A stretch of DNA of 15,484 nt from Candidatus Margulisiibacteriota bacterium (GTDB lineage: Bacteria; Margulisbacteria; Termititenacia; Termititenacales; Termititenacaceae): NCBI GenBank assembly GCA_031279305.1, contig JAITIS010000059.1:1-15484 (forward strand), read 5' to 3'. The stretch's first letter is position 1, and each line of letters begins with the position of its first letter. Positions 1 to 8,815 of the stretch are shown here, in pieces. The notes beneath the pieces were generated by a model. The model did not search any database and had not been told where the DNA came from. It saw nothing but the letters and a program-made list of their open reading frames with translations. The translations under genes and the position numbers were made by a program.

Positions 1-1148
1 AAGAAATAATCGGCGCGCTCAGCGTGGACAAAGTTTTTCAGAAAAACACCCCGTTAGACGAAGACGTGCGTTTTTTAACCATCCTCTCCTCGATGCTCGG
101 CCAAGCCGTGAAAATCAACCGCGCCATCAACGAGGAGCGCGACAAACTGCGCGCCGAGGCCGAAAAACTGCGCTCCCAGCTCAGCGAAAAATTTAATTTC
201 ACCAATATCATCGGCAACAGCAGCCAGATGCACGAAGTCTATGTGCAGATCCATCAGGCCTCCAAAGGCAATGCCTCGATACTCATCCGCGGCGAGTCCG
301 GCACCGGCAAAGAACTGGTCGCCAACGCCATACACTATAACTCGATCCGCGCCCAGAAGCCTTTTGTCAAAGTAAACTGCGCTGCTATCCCGGCGGAGCT
401 GATCGAGGCCGAGCTTTTCGGCTACGAAAAAGGCGCGTTCACCGGCGCCTACCAGCAGAAAAAAGGCAAATTTGAGCTGGCGCACGGCGGCACGATATTT
501 CTGGATGAGATCGGCGATCTGTCTATGCCCACGCAGGTCAAGCTCCTGCGCGTCCTGCAGGAAAAAGAATTTGAGCGTGTCGGGGGCTTAGAAACCATCA
601 AGGCTAATTTCCGCCTCGTCTCCGCCACCAACAAAAATCTGGAGACGATGATCAAAGAAGGCGTCTTCCGCGAAGACCTGTACTACCGGCTCAATGTTTT
701 CAGCATTTTTCTGCCGCCCCTGCGCGAGCGCCGGACGGATATCCTGCTGCTGGCGGAATATTTCCTCAAAACCTACTCCGAGGAAAACAACAAAAAAATC
801 ACCCGCATCTCCACGCCGGCTATCGATATGATGATGAGCTATCACTGGCCGGGCAATGTGCGTGAGCTGGAAAACTGCGTCGAGCGCGCGGTGCTGGTCT
901 GCGACAGCGACACTATACACGGCCATCATCTGCCGCCTTCCCTGCAGATCAATAGCGGCACCGGGAAGAATGAGGAGCTGCCTTTCGAGGAGCGCGTCGC
1001 GCGCTATGAAAAAGACTTGATCATCGACTCGCTCAAAGCCACCCGCGGCAATGTCAGCAAGGCCGCCGAAATGCTCAAGACCACCGTGCGCATCGTCGGC
1101 TACAAAATGAAGCAGTACCAGATAGATTACAAGGCGTTCAGAGCGTGA
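1..1148 (+). CDS. Sigma-54-dependent activator, NifA-like (5' end missing)
   Basis: Activates sigma-54 RNA polymerase from upstream enhancer sites by ATP hydrolysis. The frame is open to the left edge (first full codon at base 3), so the GTG at 24 is internal and the gene begins outside the window. Visible parts in order: the end of a GAF-like sensor domain (about 3-120, including GALSVD and DEDVRFLTIL), a charged helical linker, and a full AAA+ domain. The AAA+ domain has Walker A GESGTGKE at 291-314, the sigma-54 contact loop GAFTGA at 432-449, Walker B around IFLDEIGD, and the FREDLYYRL region. A Fis-type helix-turn-helix occupies about 1041-1145 (GNVSKAAEML, then TVRIVGYKMKQY). The GAF/AAA+/Fis order and the VGYK-type recognition helix resemble NifA and related regulators. 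No nif gene is visible, so the target is unknown and I give no symbol. It converges on the next gene with only 26 bp between them. Confidence 0.93.
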   Translation, partial: EIIGALSVDKVFQKNTPLDEDVRFLTILSSMLGQAVKINRAINEERDKLRAEAEKLRSQLSEKFNFTNIIGNSSQMHEVYVQIHQASKGNASILIRGESGTGKELVANAIHYNSIRAQKPFVKVNCAAIPAELIEAELFGYEKGAFTGAYQQKKGKFELAHGGTIFLDEIGDLSMPTQVKLLRVLQEKEFERVGGLETIKANFRLVSATNKNLETMIKEGVFREDLYYRLNVFSIFLPPLRERRTDILLLAEYFLKTYSEENNKKITRISTPAIDMMMSYHWPGNVRELENCVERAVLVCDSDTIHGHHLPPSLQINSGTGKNEELPFEERVARYEKDLIIDSLKATRGNVSKAAEMLKTTVRIVGYKMKQYQIDYKAFRA

Positions 1149-1152
1149 GAAC

Positions 1153-1176
1153 AGATATTCCGTAGACTTAATATCT
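1153..1176. terminator. Small dyad between convergent genes, possible weak terminator
   Basis: A perfect 7-bp inverted repeat, AGATATT (1153-1159) and AATATCT (1170-1176), is separated by 10 bases. It lies in the 26-bp gap between the convergent activator and lipoprotein genes and overlaps the lipoprotein stop codon. The stem is AT-rich and there is no clean T run on either side, so a terminator role rests mainly on position. Confidence 0.25.
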
Positions 1177-3187
1177 AAAATGTATATTTTTCTGCTAGAG
1201 GCGTTCCGGTAAAGGTATTTTTATGACTTGTAACTGTTACTTTACCGAATAAATCACTTGGCGCTTCAGTTAAATCCTTACAGTTATAAAATGTATAATC
1301 AAAATCATTTTTGGAATTTTCAGGAAACATAGTTAATATTCTCTTTAGTTTATAATATTTATTTGATGGATGCTCAGCACCAGTATTAGTAATGCCAAAC
1401 CCAAACGATTCTAACCAATTTTCTTCAGAGATAGGGACAATAGGAACTATAACTATAGTGTAGTCAGTATTTAGAGCATAGCCATCAAGTAAAATACCGT
1501 TATAGTCTATGCCCACAGAAGTTTTCTCTGCATTTTTTACGGCGCCATTGCCTGAATATATTTTCCATTTATAATTTGTACCACCGGATGTCGGTACATA
1601 AAATTGACCATCTTTATCAGAATTTACCACAAACGCAAACCCATCTGCCGGTATATTTATCTCTATATTGATATTGGCAGATTTTTCCCCATATTTGTTA
1701 TTCACAGTCACAGTAATAACACGTGTTCCTAGCTGGGTTAGCTCCGCGTTTTCATCTTGGCTGATAGTATAAGTTTGTTCCGACCTGTCGCCGTTATTAT
1801 AAATACCCGTAACAGTAAAATCGGTTTTCTTAATTCTATCGCCTAGAAAATATTTTTTGGCATTTAACACAGTGATTGAATTTAATTTTATTTCTTTGAC
1901 TTTGATAGCAAAGCAGGCGCTTTTGCCATCCAGATTAACATCTATACGAAAATTTTCATCAGGTGTGTCTAACTTTACAGACAGGCCATAATCCACATTA
2001 TTATCTTTTCTGCTATCGTTATAAATTTTTCGTATCTGTAATGTCGTATTCAGTGTTTCATCCTGCCAGTATTCAGGCTGGGCAGGGTTGCCGACAATTT
2101 CAATGCGCTCAAGGACTATCGCGTTAACTTTAATGTTAAAAACATATGCGCAATTAGCGGTGGAAACAGTGACATAATAATTGTCAGACGCAACCAGAGC
2201 AACCGGAACAAAATTAAAATTCGTTAATATTTCCTCGCGGTCATTGTCATATACACCGGTCACCGCAATATCTTCAGCGCTTAACGCGTCTCCTTCGTAA
2301 TAAACCTTTTCTGGTTTTTTTAGGGAAGCAGAAAGCTCTGTCAATTTCCTTGGTTTCACTATGACCGTAAAATTCGTTTTAATATCTGTTCTATTATTAG
2401 CGCAAATAGTCACAGCATGCTCTCCGGATTTAGTAAAAACAGAATTATTTTCTATGCTAGTGCTGTAATCCAGAAAATTTTCACTAACGCTTCCGTTATT
2501 ATAGACGCCGCGGACTACTAGACCTGATAAATTCAGCCCGTGTCCGGCATAATTCTCTATATAATTTGTAGTGTTGGCAGGAAAACTTAATATTTCCAAC
2601 CGGTCTAAAGCGATGGGCTCAACATTTATATAAAAGCCATCCACGCAATTAGCGGTGGAGACAGCCACATAATAATTGGCCGAGGAGGATAGAGTAAGCG
2701 AAAAAAATTCAAAATCGGCCAGTATTTCCATATGGCCATCGCTGTATGTGCCGCTCACTTCAATATCTTCGGGGGTTAATGTATCTCCATCATAATAAAT
2801 TTTCTCCTCTTTTAGGGAGGCTGATATAGATTGCAGGGTTAGCTCATTTTCGCTCTTTTCCGTGCCGCCGTCTTCCTCGCCGTCATTGCCAGCTTCTTCT
2901 CCAGCAGGGTTGGCATTTTCCGCGTCGTCTCCCGGTTTGGCGTCATCGTCATTTTCATTCTGTTCCTCAGAACCGCCGCTGTCTCCGTTTTCTTCCTGTT
3001 CGGCATTATCTTTGTTTTCATCAGCGGAAGGATTTTCCTCCGGCGGATTTTCCACGGGAATAGACATAACGCCTCCATTATTGTTCCCGCCTCCGGAATT
3101 TCTGGCCACCGTGCCGCAGCCAGCCAGCGTCAACAGAATAAAAACACACGCAATGAAAGCATACTTATATAAACGGAGCTTATCCAT
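1175..3187 (-). CDS. Lipoprotein with tandem Ig-like domains and BspA-type C-terminus
   Basis: Predicted exported, lipid-anchored surface protein of 670 aa. A basic and hydrophobic signal peptide ends in the lipobox LAGC, with Cys24 as the lipidated residue. Gly at +2 does not suggest inner-membrane retention under the E. coli rule. Residues about 30-115 form a low-complexity Gly/Asn then Glu/Asp/Asn-rich linker. About five Ig-like domains of roughly 75-85 aa follow (about 117-192, 193-280, 281-357, 358-433, 434-512), each with a pattern like YxGDxLxxEDIxVxGxY. They resemble bacterial Ig-like group 3 domains used as stalks. Domains 1-2 and 3-4 form a duplicated pair with a 165-residue period. 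The C-terminus (about 625-670: TFYNCKDLTEAPSDLF) resembles the short repeat seen in BspA/DUF285-type surface proteins. The start is supported by GGGGGA six bases before the ATG. The gene is more AT-rich than its neighbours. Binding target unknown. Confidence 0.85.
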   Translation of the reverse strand: MDKLRLYKYAFIACVFILLTLAGCGTVARNSGGGNNNGGVMSIPVENPPEENPSADENKDNAEQEENGDSGGSEEQNENDDDAKPGDDAENANPAGEEAGNDGEEDGGTEKSENELTLQSISASLKEEKIYYDGDTLTPEDIEVSGTYSDGHMEILADFEFFSLTLSSSANYYVAVSTANCVDGFYINVEPIALDRLEILSFPANTTNYIENYAGHGLNLSGLVVRGVYNNGSVSENFLDYSTSIENNSVFTKSGEHAVTICANNRTDIKTNFTVIVKPRKLTELSASLKKPEKVYYEGDALSAEDIAVTGVYDNDREEILTNFNFVPVALVASDNYYVTVSTANCAYVFNIKVNAIVLERIEIVGNPAQPEYWQDETLNTTLQIRKIYNDSRKDNNVDYGLSVKLDTPDENFRIDVNLDGKSACFAIKVKEIKLNSITVLNAKKYFLGDRIKKTDFTVTGIYNNGDRSEQTYTISQDENAELTQLGTRVITVTVNNKYGEKSANINIEINIPADGFAFVVNSDKDGQFYVPTSGGTNYKWKIYSGNGAVKNAEKTSVGIDYNGILLDGYALNTDYTIVIVPIVPISEENWLESFGFGITNTGAEHPSNKYYKLKRILTMFPENSKNDFDYTFYNCKDLTEAPSDLFGKVTVTSHKNTFTGTPLAEKYTF
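2150..2678. repeat. Intragenic direct repeat (duplicated Ig-domain pair)
   Basis: Bases 2150-2183 and 2645-2678 match at 31 of 34 positions. The offset is exactly 495 bp (165 codons), in frame. They encode the same STANC-containing strand in domains 1 and 3 of the lipoprotein. The protein match around them is wider (shared SASLK, YY(D/E)GD, EDI, STANC), which shows duplication of a two-domain unit. The DNA identity is confined to short blocks, so the event is not very recent, or these blocks have been kept alike by recombination. Confidence 0.8.
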
Positions 3188-3228
3188 TATTTTCCCCCAT
3201 AACCGTATAGGAGAAAACTACCCGGAGG

Positions 3229-3252
3229 AAAAAAAATTATGTATCGATAATT
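3229..3252 (-). terminator. Weak intrinsic terminator candidate after the 1370-aa gene
   Basis: Read on the minus strand, AATTAT and ATAATT form a 6-bp stem around a 6-base loop (3235-3252). A run of eight T follows directly (complement of the A run at 3229-3236). The hairpin begins at the stop codon of the giant gene and lies upstream of the lipoprotein. The T run is typical of an intrinsic terminator, but the stem is entirely A-T and short, so it would be leaky at best. Confidence 0.3.
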
Positions 3253-6200
3253 ACTGGTGTATCCGAAAAGTATAGCCGCCGGACAGGGTCGCGCGGTGAA
3301 AAGTCTCTCCGGCGCGCTCCAGTTCGTAGCCGGCTTTCAGGAAAAAGCCGGACGGCCAGCGCAGGCTGGAGCTTAGGTTTAATTGAGCGGTGTCCAGTAT
3401 ATTTTCCCTGCCGCCGGCGTACCATTCCTGCATAGGCGAGACAGCGCCCAGCGCCGAAATATCCCAGCGCAGGCCGCGCGGTTTTTGCAGCACGACGCTG
3501 AAACCCGCGCCCAGACTGCCTGCCGCTATGTCTGTATTAAAGTTAATATCCAGCGCAAAAATATCTTTGTAGACCAGCATTGCAAAAGATGTTCCGATCT
3601 CCAGCTGGTCAAAATCCATATCCCGCGGGAAATCCCTGTACAAGGCGTCTTTAGCCAGAAACATTTTATTTTCGGCGAATAAAATCCCGGTCTTGAGATA
3701 CGGCGACCAGCGTTGGATTTGCAGAACACTTTCATATTCCGCTTTCCACGCGGTGGCTTGAATATCCCCGTCCAATAGCACAGCCAAAAACTTGCCGCCC
3801 AGCGCGTTGCGCCAGCGCAGATTGTCGGTTATGCGCCAGTCATACAATAAACCCAGTCTGGCTTTGGCGCCGCTGGCCAGCGGATAATCGGCGGAAATTA
3901 GCCTGGTCTCGGCTTCAGCGCCGCCGAAAATTTGCAGTCCCGGCAGAGAAATAAACGGCGCGCCCAGAGCGGAGAGGCCGCCGGTTATTTTGTGGCACAG
4001 CGTTTCCACGCCCAGCTCATCGCCCAGATAAGCGTTCAGAGAAAAACGCGGCGTGTCCCAGCCCACCCGCAAACCGAACGGTGTAAAAAAGCCCGCCCGG
4101 CTGTCCCAGCCGGCCCCGGCCTCCGGCGTGATAGTCAGGCCGGCGGGGCGGGTGACCTGCGCTACATCGTGCGGCGAGACGTCCCGCAATTCCCGGCCTT
4201 TGTATATGCTTAATATTCCCGCTAGGTCTTCCCAGCCGATAGTTTCTATCTCCGGATGGGCGGCGCGGTAGTCCGCGCAGGCCAGCGCAAAACGCGGCAA
4301 GGGGATATATTCCCTCTGCCCCTCTATGTCCAGATAAAACCCCAGCGCGGCGTTGTTCCGCGGATCGGCGAAAGCCGTGCCGAGATAGGCCAGCAGGTCT
4401 ATGCCCTGCGCGGCCAGCGCGGCCCTATCCGCGCGGTCTAAATCAGCCGGTAAAATTTTGTGGCTCAATTCCAGTCCGGCGGGAATATCCACCTCATCGC
4501 CGGTTATATATTCTGCTTCCTCTGGAAACAGCAGTTTTATCTCCTGCTCGATCTGCGCCGGATTGCCGCCGGCGTCCAGCTCCCAGTGGCTGGTTTTGAT
4601 AGTCACCTCGCCGGCGCCAATCAGCAGACCATTGCGGTGTCTGGCCGCGCCCAGACACTGTATCTGCGGCGCAAAAAGGTGGCTCACATCCGCGCCCTGA
4701 TATTCGATATGCGGCGTGGCGGCGGCGATGTCCGTATGGCTGATCTCCCGCGCGGACACCAGACCGGCGTAATGGTTGGCCATACGGGAAGCATTGCGGT
4801 CGTTCACCGTCAATTCAAATTTTTGGGCTGACGGCGCGGCCAGCGAGACAAGGTCTCCGGGAGAGATAATCGCATAAGGATTTGTGGTGTCGCCCGGTAT
4901 GCCTATATGCAGACCGCCGGCCAGACAGATAGCGATGAATTGTTCCAGCGAAATATTTAGAGTATAGGAACTGCCCGCGCCGAGGTCTATATCTATGCTG
5001 CCGTCCGCCGTGTATGCCCTGGAATTGGGCGCATAATCCGTAATAACAACTGTCCCCGCGCCTGTATTCGGCGCGACTGTGAGATTATAAAAGGCGCTTC
5101 CGTCTACCGTGTCAAGCCCAGAATACAAAGCCGGGTCATAAAAAGTCATTACTCCAGTATCACTATTATAAGAATATTTATCCGCATCTACAGCGCTGAT
5201 AACACCACTGCTGTCTACGGAATAATATTTTCCGTCATAAATAAAACCAAGCAATGTATTACTACTGTTTCTAAATTGTCTGGAATAAGATTCTAACCAC
5301 GGGAAAAATGCAGTACCAACATCATCGCCTATGCTTAAGTCGTGTATAGACAACCCGCTTATATCACTAATAGGTACAAAGTCAAAAACTATATCATCCC
5401 AAGAATAAAGTCCACCAATAAAATTCTGATTATCACTAATATCTGAACTAGTTACCCTGTGCACCGTCTCCGTCGCGCGCGCCTCGGCTGAAATGTCTAT
5501 AGCCACACTGGGTGACGCCGGACGGACGGTCTGGGGCGCGGCGGTTTGCGCGCGCTCCGCGGCGGCTTCTTCCGGCTGGAAGAGTTGCTTCAGCAGGGAG
5601 AGCAGACGCGGCGCATCTCCGGTGGATGGCAGGCGTTCAGGATGTTCTGCGTAAAATTCCTGTATCCTGAGTATCGCTGGATAGACTGGCGAATCCGCGC
5701 CCTGCATAGCCAGTTTTACCGAGTCATCCTTTATATATTCTAGAGTCTTCTGAAACAGGCTATCCGGCAGCACTGCCGGAGCCGCGGGACATTCCAGCAG
5801 GACAAGCGCGTCATCCAGACTGCGCGCATTGGCGGCAATATTTTCCCAGACTTTTTCTTCCGGAGCGCGCAGGGCATAGTACAGAGGAAGATATTCTTTT
5901 TTAGCCGCCAGCAGAGCGGCGGCTTCCGCGGCCGGCGCGCCAGAAATATCAGCCTGCATATTGTCCAGCTCAGCTTCGATCTGGCTTAACGCGGCGGAAG
6001 TCTGCGCCGCCTGCGCGGCATTTTGCTCCACTATAGGGCCATCCCGCGGCGGAACTATACGGGACAACAGCGAGTCTGCGGAATCAGCGCACTCCGCATA
6101 TTCCGCCAAATAAGCCTCCGCGTTTTTATAATGGATATAGGCCTGTTTCTTATCCGGAGCCTGTTTGGCGGCGGCTAATTCCAGCGCGGCCAGCTGGTTT

Positions 6201-7363
6201 AACTGGGCGAATATTTTATCTGTGTAGGCTGTGTAATACGAGCGGGAAGCCAGAGCGTCCCCGCTGTCCGCATAGCGATACAATGGATTGTAATAAGGAT
6301 TTTCTTTGCCGGGATCGCCTTTGTTTTCCGGCGAGGCGCGCAGGGGCAGACTTAGCGTGAGGTAATCGTAGTTGATTTGCTCATCCCGCACTCTTAACAT
6401 ATAACCGGCCAGCCTGCGCACTGTCTGAATATTGGCCTCCACCTGCGCGCTGGCCGTGCTGCCGTCGGGATCGAGCGCGGCGGAATTATCCGCCCGGCGT
6501 ATGATGTTTTCCGCGTAATAATTATCCAGCAGATTTTCAAAACGCAGCAGAGAGCGCGCCAGCGCGGAGGTTAAAATATGCGGGTCATAGCGCCCGGAGA
6601 GTTTTGACCAGCCGGGCAGCAGCAGATCCGGGCGCAGAGTAAAAAATTTCCGCAGAATATTAAATAAACCGTTATCTCCCGTAGTCCGCTCTTCCGCCAG
6701 CAGAAAAAAAGTTTTTTCTATATCCCGCGCGGTCGGACGCAGAGCGGCCAGAGCCTCCGGCGTGGTCTCCGGCAGTATAGTGTAAATCTGTTCCAGCAGC
6801 AGCATACATTCTGGAAGTTTGCCGCTCAAAAATAAAGCCTGTTCGTCCAGCTCTGCGGCGGAAATAGTGACGCCGGTTTCGGCTGCCGCGGCGCGCACAG
6901 TGCGGCGACAGTGTTCCAGCAGAGCCTCATTAAACTGCCTGCTGCGCTGTACGCAGAGGTCATAACGCTCCTGATTCACGCCTCTGTTCACTTCCACAGC
7001 CAGATCATAAAGATCCCGGAACATCACCAGCAAGATTTGCCCGATCAGCACCTGATCAGGGGGCAGAGACGGCAGTTTGTTTACCATATCCACGGCATTG
7101 TCCCTGTCGAACCAATCTGGCAGAAAATCATACATAAGATTCACATCATCGGTGAGTTTTATAGCCAGCGGCGAAGCGCCGCGGCGCTGGTCAAAATCTA
7201 TTTTATCCAGCTGCTCGCGCGCTGTGCGGAAAATATAAAAATATTCCGCCAGTTCATATTCTTCCGGCGCGATCCGGGGATCGATACTGTGGGCGCGGGC
7301 ATAAACAGCGGCTTCTTCCACGTCCCGGAAAACTGGGTATTTGGCAATAAATCCGCTTTCCAT
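3251..7363 (-). CDS. Giant 1370-aa protein, helical N-terminus and beta-barrel-like C-terminus
   Basis: Family not recognised. Residues 1 to about 630 are rich in Ala, Leu, Glu and Tyr and look mostly helical. About 634-734 is a Ser/Asp/Tyr-rich segment encoded by an AT-rich patch. About 735-1085 is mixed. From about 1086 to the end, short strands alternate polar with hydrophobic or aromatic residues and turns hold Gly, Asp and Asn, as in an outer-membrane beta-barrel. The size, about 285 aa, is similar to an autotransporter beta-domain. The last strand, LSGGYTFRI, alternates well but ends in His-Gln, not an aromatic. The N-terminus (MESGFIAKYP) is hydrophilic with no signal peptide, and an in-frame stop at 7370-7372 rules out a simple upstream start. 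AGAGG sits only two bases before the ATG, so initiation looks suboptimal. The gene lies 42 bp after ahcY and 63 bp before the lipoprotein gene. It could be a surface protein exported by an unusual route, or a barrel lookalike. Confidence 0.75.
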   Translation of the reverse strand: MESGFIAKYPVFRDVEEAAVYARAHSIDPRIAPEEYELAEYFYIFRTAREQLDKIDFDQRRGASPLAIKLTDDVNLMYDFLPDWFDRDNAVDMVNKLPSLPPDQVLIGQILLVMFRDLYDLAVEVNRGVNQERYDLCVQRSRQFNEALLEHCRRTVRAAAAETGVTISAAELDEQALFLSGKLPECMLLLEQIYTILPETTPEALAALRPTARDIEKTFFLLAEERTTGDNGLFNILRKFFTLRPDLLLPGWSKLSGRYDPHILTSALARSLLRFENLLDNYYAENIIRRADNSAALDPDGSTASAQVEANIQTVRRLAGYMLRVRDEQINYDYLTLSLPLRASPENKGDPGKENPYYNPLYRYADSGDALASRSYYTAYTDKIFAQLNQLAALELAAAKQAPDKKQAYIHYKNAEAYLAEYAECADSADSLLSRIVPPRDGPIVEQNAAQAAQTSAALSQIEAELDNMQADISGAPAAEAAALLAAKKEYLPLYYALRAPEEKVWENIAANARSLDDALVLLECPAAPAVLPDSLFQKTLEYIKDDSVKLAMQGADSPVYPAILRIQEFYAEHPERLPSTGDAPRLLSLLKQLFQPEEAAAERAQTAAPQTVRPASPSVAIDISAEARATETVHRVTSSDISDNQNFIGGLYSWDDIVFDFVPISDISGLSIHDLSIGDDVGTAFFPWLESYSRQFRNSSNTLLGFIYDGKYYSVDSSGVISAVDADKYSYNSDTGVMTFYDPALYSGLDTVDGSAFYNLTVAPNTGAGTVVITDYAPNSRAYTADGSIDIDLGAGSSYTLNISLEQFIAICLAGGLHIGIPGDTTNPYAIISPGDLVSLAAPSAQKFELTVNDRNASRMANHYAGLVSAREISHTDIAAATPHIEYQGADVSHLFAPQIQCLGAARHRNGLLIGAGEVTIKTSHWELDAGGNPAQIEQEIKLLFPEEAEYITGDEVDIPAGLELSHKILPADLDRADRAALAAQGIDLLAYLGTAFADPRNNAALGFYLDIEGQREYIPLPRFALACADYRAAHPEIETIGWEDLAGILSIYKGRELRDVSPHDVAQVTRPAGLTITPEAGAGWDSRAGFFTPFGLRVGWDTPRFSLNAYLGDELGVETLCHKITGGLSALGAPFISLPGLQIFGGAEAETRLISADYPLASGAKARLGLLYDWRITDNLRWRNALGGKFLAVLLDGDIQATAWKAEYESVLQIQRWSPYLKTGILFAENKMFLAKDALYRDFPRDMDFDQLEIGTSFAMLVYKDIFALDINFNTDIAAGSLGAGFSVVLQKPRGLRWDISALGAVSPMQEWYAGGRENILDTAQLNLSSSLRWPSGFFLKAGYELERAGETFHRATLSGGYTFRIHQ
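5161..5460. other. AT-rich patch inside the giant gene
   Basis: Hand counting gives 104 G+C in these 300 bases (about 35%). The 60 bases to the right (5461-5520) have 40 (67%) and those at 4981-5040 have 34 (57%). The right edge is abrupt. The left side rises gradually over about 100 bases. The patch stays in frame and encodes about residues 634-734, rich in Ser, Asp, Tyr and Asn, at the junction of the helical N-terminal half and the rest. It looks like a domain or linker of different origin. Confidence 0.7.
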
Positions 7364-7405
7364 AACCTCTCACGTATATTTTTTAAGCGCGGCAAAAAAT
7401 ACTTT

Positions 7406-8815
7406 TCAATAACGGTAATGCTCCGCTTTGTACGGCCCTTCCAGCGGCACACCGATATAATCCGCCTGTTTGGGAGTCAGTCTGGTCAGCTTAACGCCGA
7501 TTTTATCCAGATGCAGTCTGGCCACTTCCTCATCCAGAGCCTTGGGCAGGCGGTACACTCCGGGTTTATACGCGTCTCTATTTTTCCATAAATCCAGCTG
7601 GGCCAGCGCTTGATTGGCAAAAGAATTGGACATCACAAATGAAGGATGGCCGGTCGCGCAGCCCAGATTGACCAGCCGTCCTTCCGCCAGCAGAAACACC
7701 GCGTGTCCGTCTGGGAATGTATAGCGGTCGACTTGCGGTTTGATATTCAGTTTTTGCACGCCGGGCAAAGCGTTGAGTTTATCGACCTGTATTTCGTTGT
7801 CAAAATGGCCGATATTGCAGACTATGGCCTGATCTTTCATTTTGGCCATATGCTCCGCCGTAATAATATCCGTATTGCCGGTGGCCGTCACGTATATATC
7901 ACCGGCGCCCAGAGTATCCTCGACAGTCGCCACTTCAAAACCTTCCATCGCCGCCTGCAAAGCACAGATCGGGTCTATCTCTGTCACGATGACCCGCGCG
8001 CCAAAACCGCGCAGGGAACGCGCCGAGCCTTTGCCCACATCGCCGTAGCCGCACACTACGCAGACTTTGCCGGCCACCATCACATCGGTGGCGCGTTTGA
8101 TGCCGTCGGCCAGCGATTCGCGGCAGCCGTAGAGATTGTCGAATTTGGATTTAGTCACAGAATCATTCACGTTGATCGCCGGCACCAGCAGGCTGCCGGC
8201 GGCCTGCATCTGATACAGGCGGCGCACGCCGGTGGTAGTTTCCTCTGAAACACCCTTCCAGTCTCTTACTATATTATGCCAGCGCTGTTTGTCAGTTATA
8301 GATTTAAGCATATCTTTGATGACCCGCTCCTCTTGACAGGCCGGAGGCTCATTTACCCAGCCGCCGCCGTTTTCCAGCTCGTAGCCTTTGTGGATCAAGA
8401 ACGTCGCGTCGCCGCCGTCATCGACGATGAGCTGCGGGCCTAAGCCTCCGGGAAAAGCCAGCGCCCGCGCGGCGCACTGCCAGTATTCCGCCAGCGTCTC
8501 GCCTTTCCAAGCGAAAACCGGCACGCCGGTTTCCGCAATCGCCGCCGCCGCGTGGTCCTGCGTGGAAAAAATATTGCAGCTTGCCCAGCGCACTTGCGCG
8601 CCCAGCGCCGTCAGGGTCTCGATCAGCACGGCGGTCTGGATGGTCATATGCAGGGAGCCGGCGATGCGCACGCCGTTGAGTGGTTTGGTTTTGCCGTATT
8701 TCTCGCGCACAGCCAGCAACCCCGGCATTTCTTTTTCCGCGATAGTTATTTCTCTGCGCCCCCAGCCGGCCAGACTGAGGTCTTTTACCTGAAAATCCGC
8801 GGTTTTTGTCAGCAT
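7406..8815 (-). CDS. ahcY: Adenosylhomocysteinase
   Basis: Cytosolic NAD-dependent enzyme that reversibly splits S-adenosylhomocysteine into adenosine and homocysteine, relieving product inhibition of methyltransferases. The 469-aa protein has the family landmarks: HMTIQTAVLIETL near residue 56, VDDGGD near 131, EETTTG near 191, SVTKSKFDN at 219-227 (catalytic Lys and Asp), and the NAD-binding loop GYGDVGKG at 256-263. The C-terminal KAEHYRY supplies the Lys and Tyr that reach the partner subunit's cofactor. The stretch around residues 161-190 (KDMLKSITDKQRWHNI) is the roughly 40-residue insertion of the long plant/bacterial form and is absent from the shorter form. AAGGAG seven bases before the ATG supports the start. 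The start overlaps the end of the upstream kinase gene by 7 bases, so translation is probably coupled. Confidence 0.97.
   Translation of the reverse strand: MLTKTADFQVKDLSLAGWGRREITIAEKEMPGLLAVREKYGKTKPLNGVRIAGSLHMTIQTAVLIETLTALGAQVRWASCNIFSTQDHAAAAIAETGVPVFAWKGETLAEYWQCAARALAFPGGLGPQLIVDDGGDATFLIHKGYELENGGGWVNEPPACQEERVIKDMLKSITDKQRWHNIVRDWKGVSEETTTGVRRLYQMQAAGSLLVPAINVNDSVTKSKFDNLYGCRESLADGIKRATDVMVAGKVCVVCGYGDVGKGSARSLRGFGARVIVTEIDPICALQAAMEGFEVATVEDTLGAGDIYVTATGNTDIITAEHMAKMKDQAIVCNIGHFDNEIQVDKLNALPGVQKLNIKPQVDRYTFPDGHAVFLLAEGRLVNLGCATGHPSFVMSNSFANQALAQLDLWKNRDAYKPGVYRLPKALDEEVARLHLDKIGVKLTRLTPKQADYIGVPLEGPYKAEHYRY

Noticed and set aside
1..1148. Naming the activator nifA and inferring nitrogen fixation
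   Set aside because: The domain order and helix fit NifA-like regulators, but no nif genes or sigma-54 promoter with a good GG/GC spacing were found in the window, and the 5' end is missing.
3224..3252. Plus-strand GGAGG followed by ATG near 3240
   Set aside because: The frame stops after three codons (ATG TAT CGA TAA), so no product is possible. The A run is better explained by the minus-strand terminator candidate.
2862..3275. Plus-strand Ser/Pro-rich ORF opposite the lipoprotein signal and linker
   Set aside because: It is the complement of the acidic low-complexity linker. The sense strand has a lipobox and a strong ribosome binding site.
7373..7402. AT-rich inverted repeat between ahcY and the giant gene
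   Set aside because: TATTTTTT and AAAAAATA can pair, but the stem is only A-T, with no following T run on the minus strand. Not enough for a terminator.
6911..7591. 226-aa plus-strand reading frame opposite the giant gene and ahcY
   Set aside because: It spans the junction of two well-supported minus-strand genes, has His/Ile/Phe-rich composition typical of antisense frames, and no ribosome binding site or domain.
7646..8248. 200-aa plus-strand reading frame inside ahcY
   Set aside because: It lies fully opposite a highly conserved enzyme and shows no domain. It is an antisense shadow.
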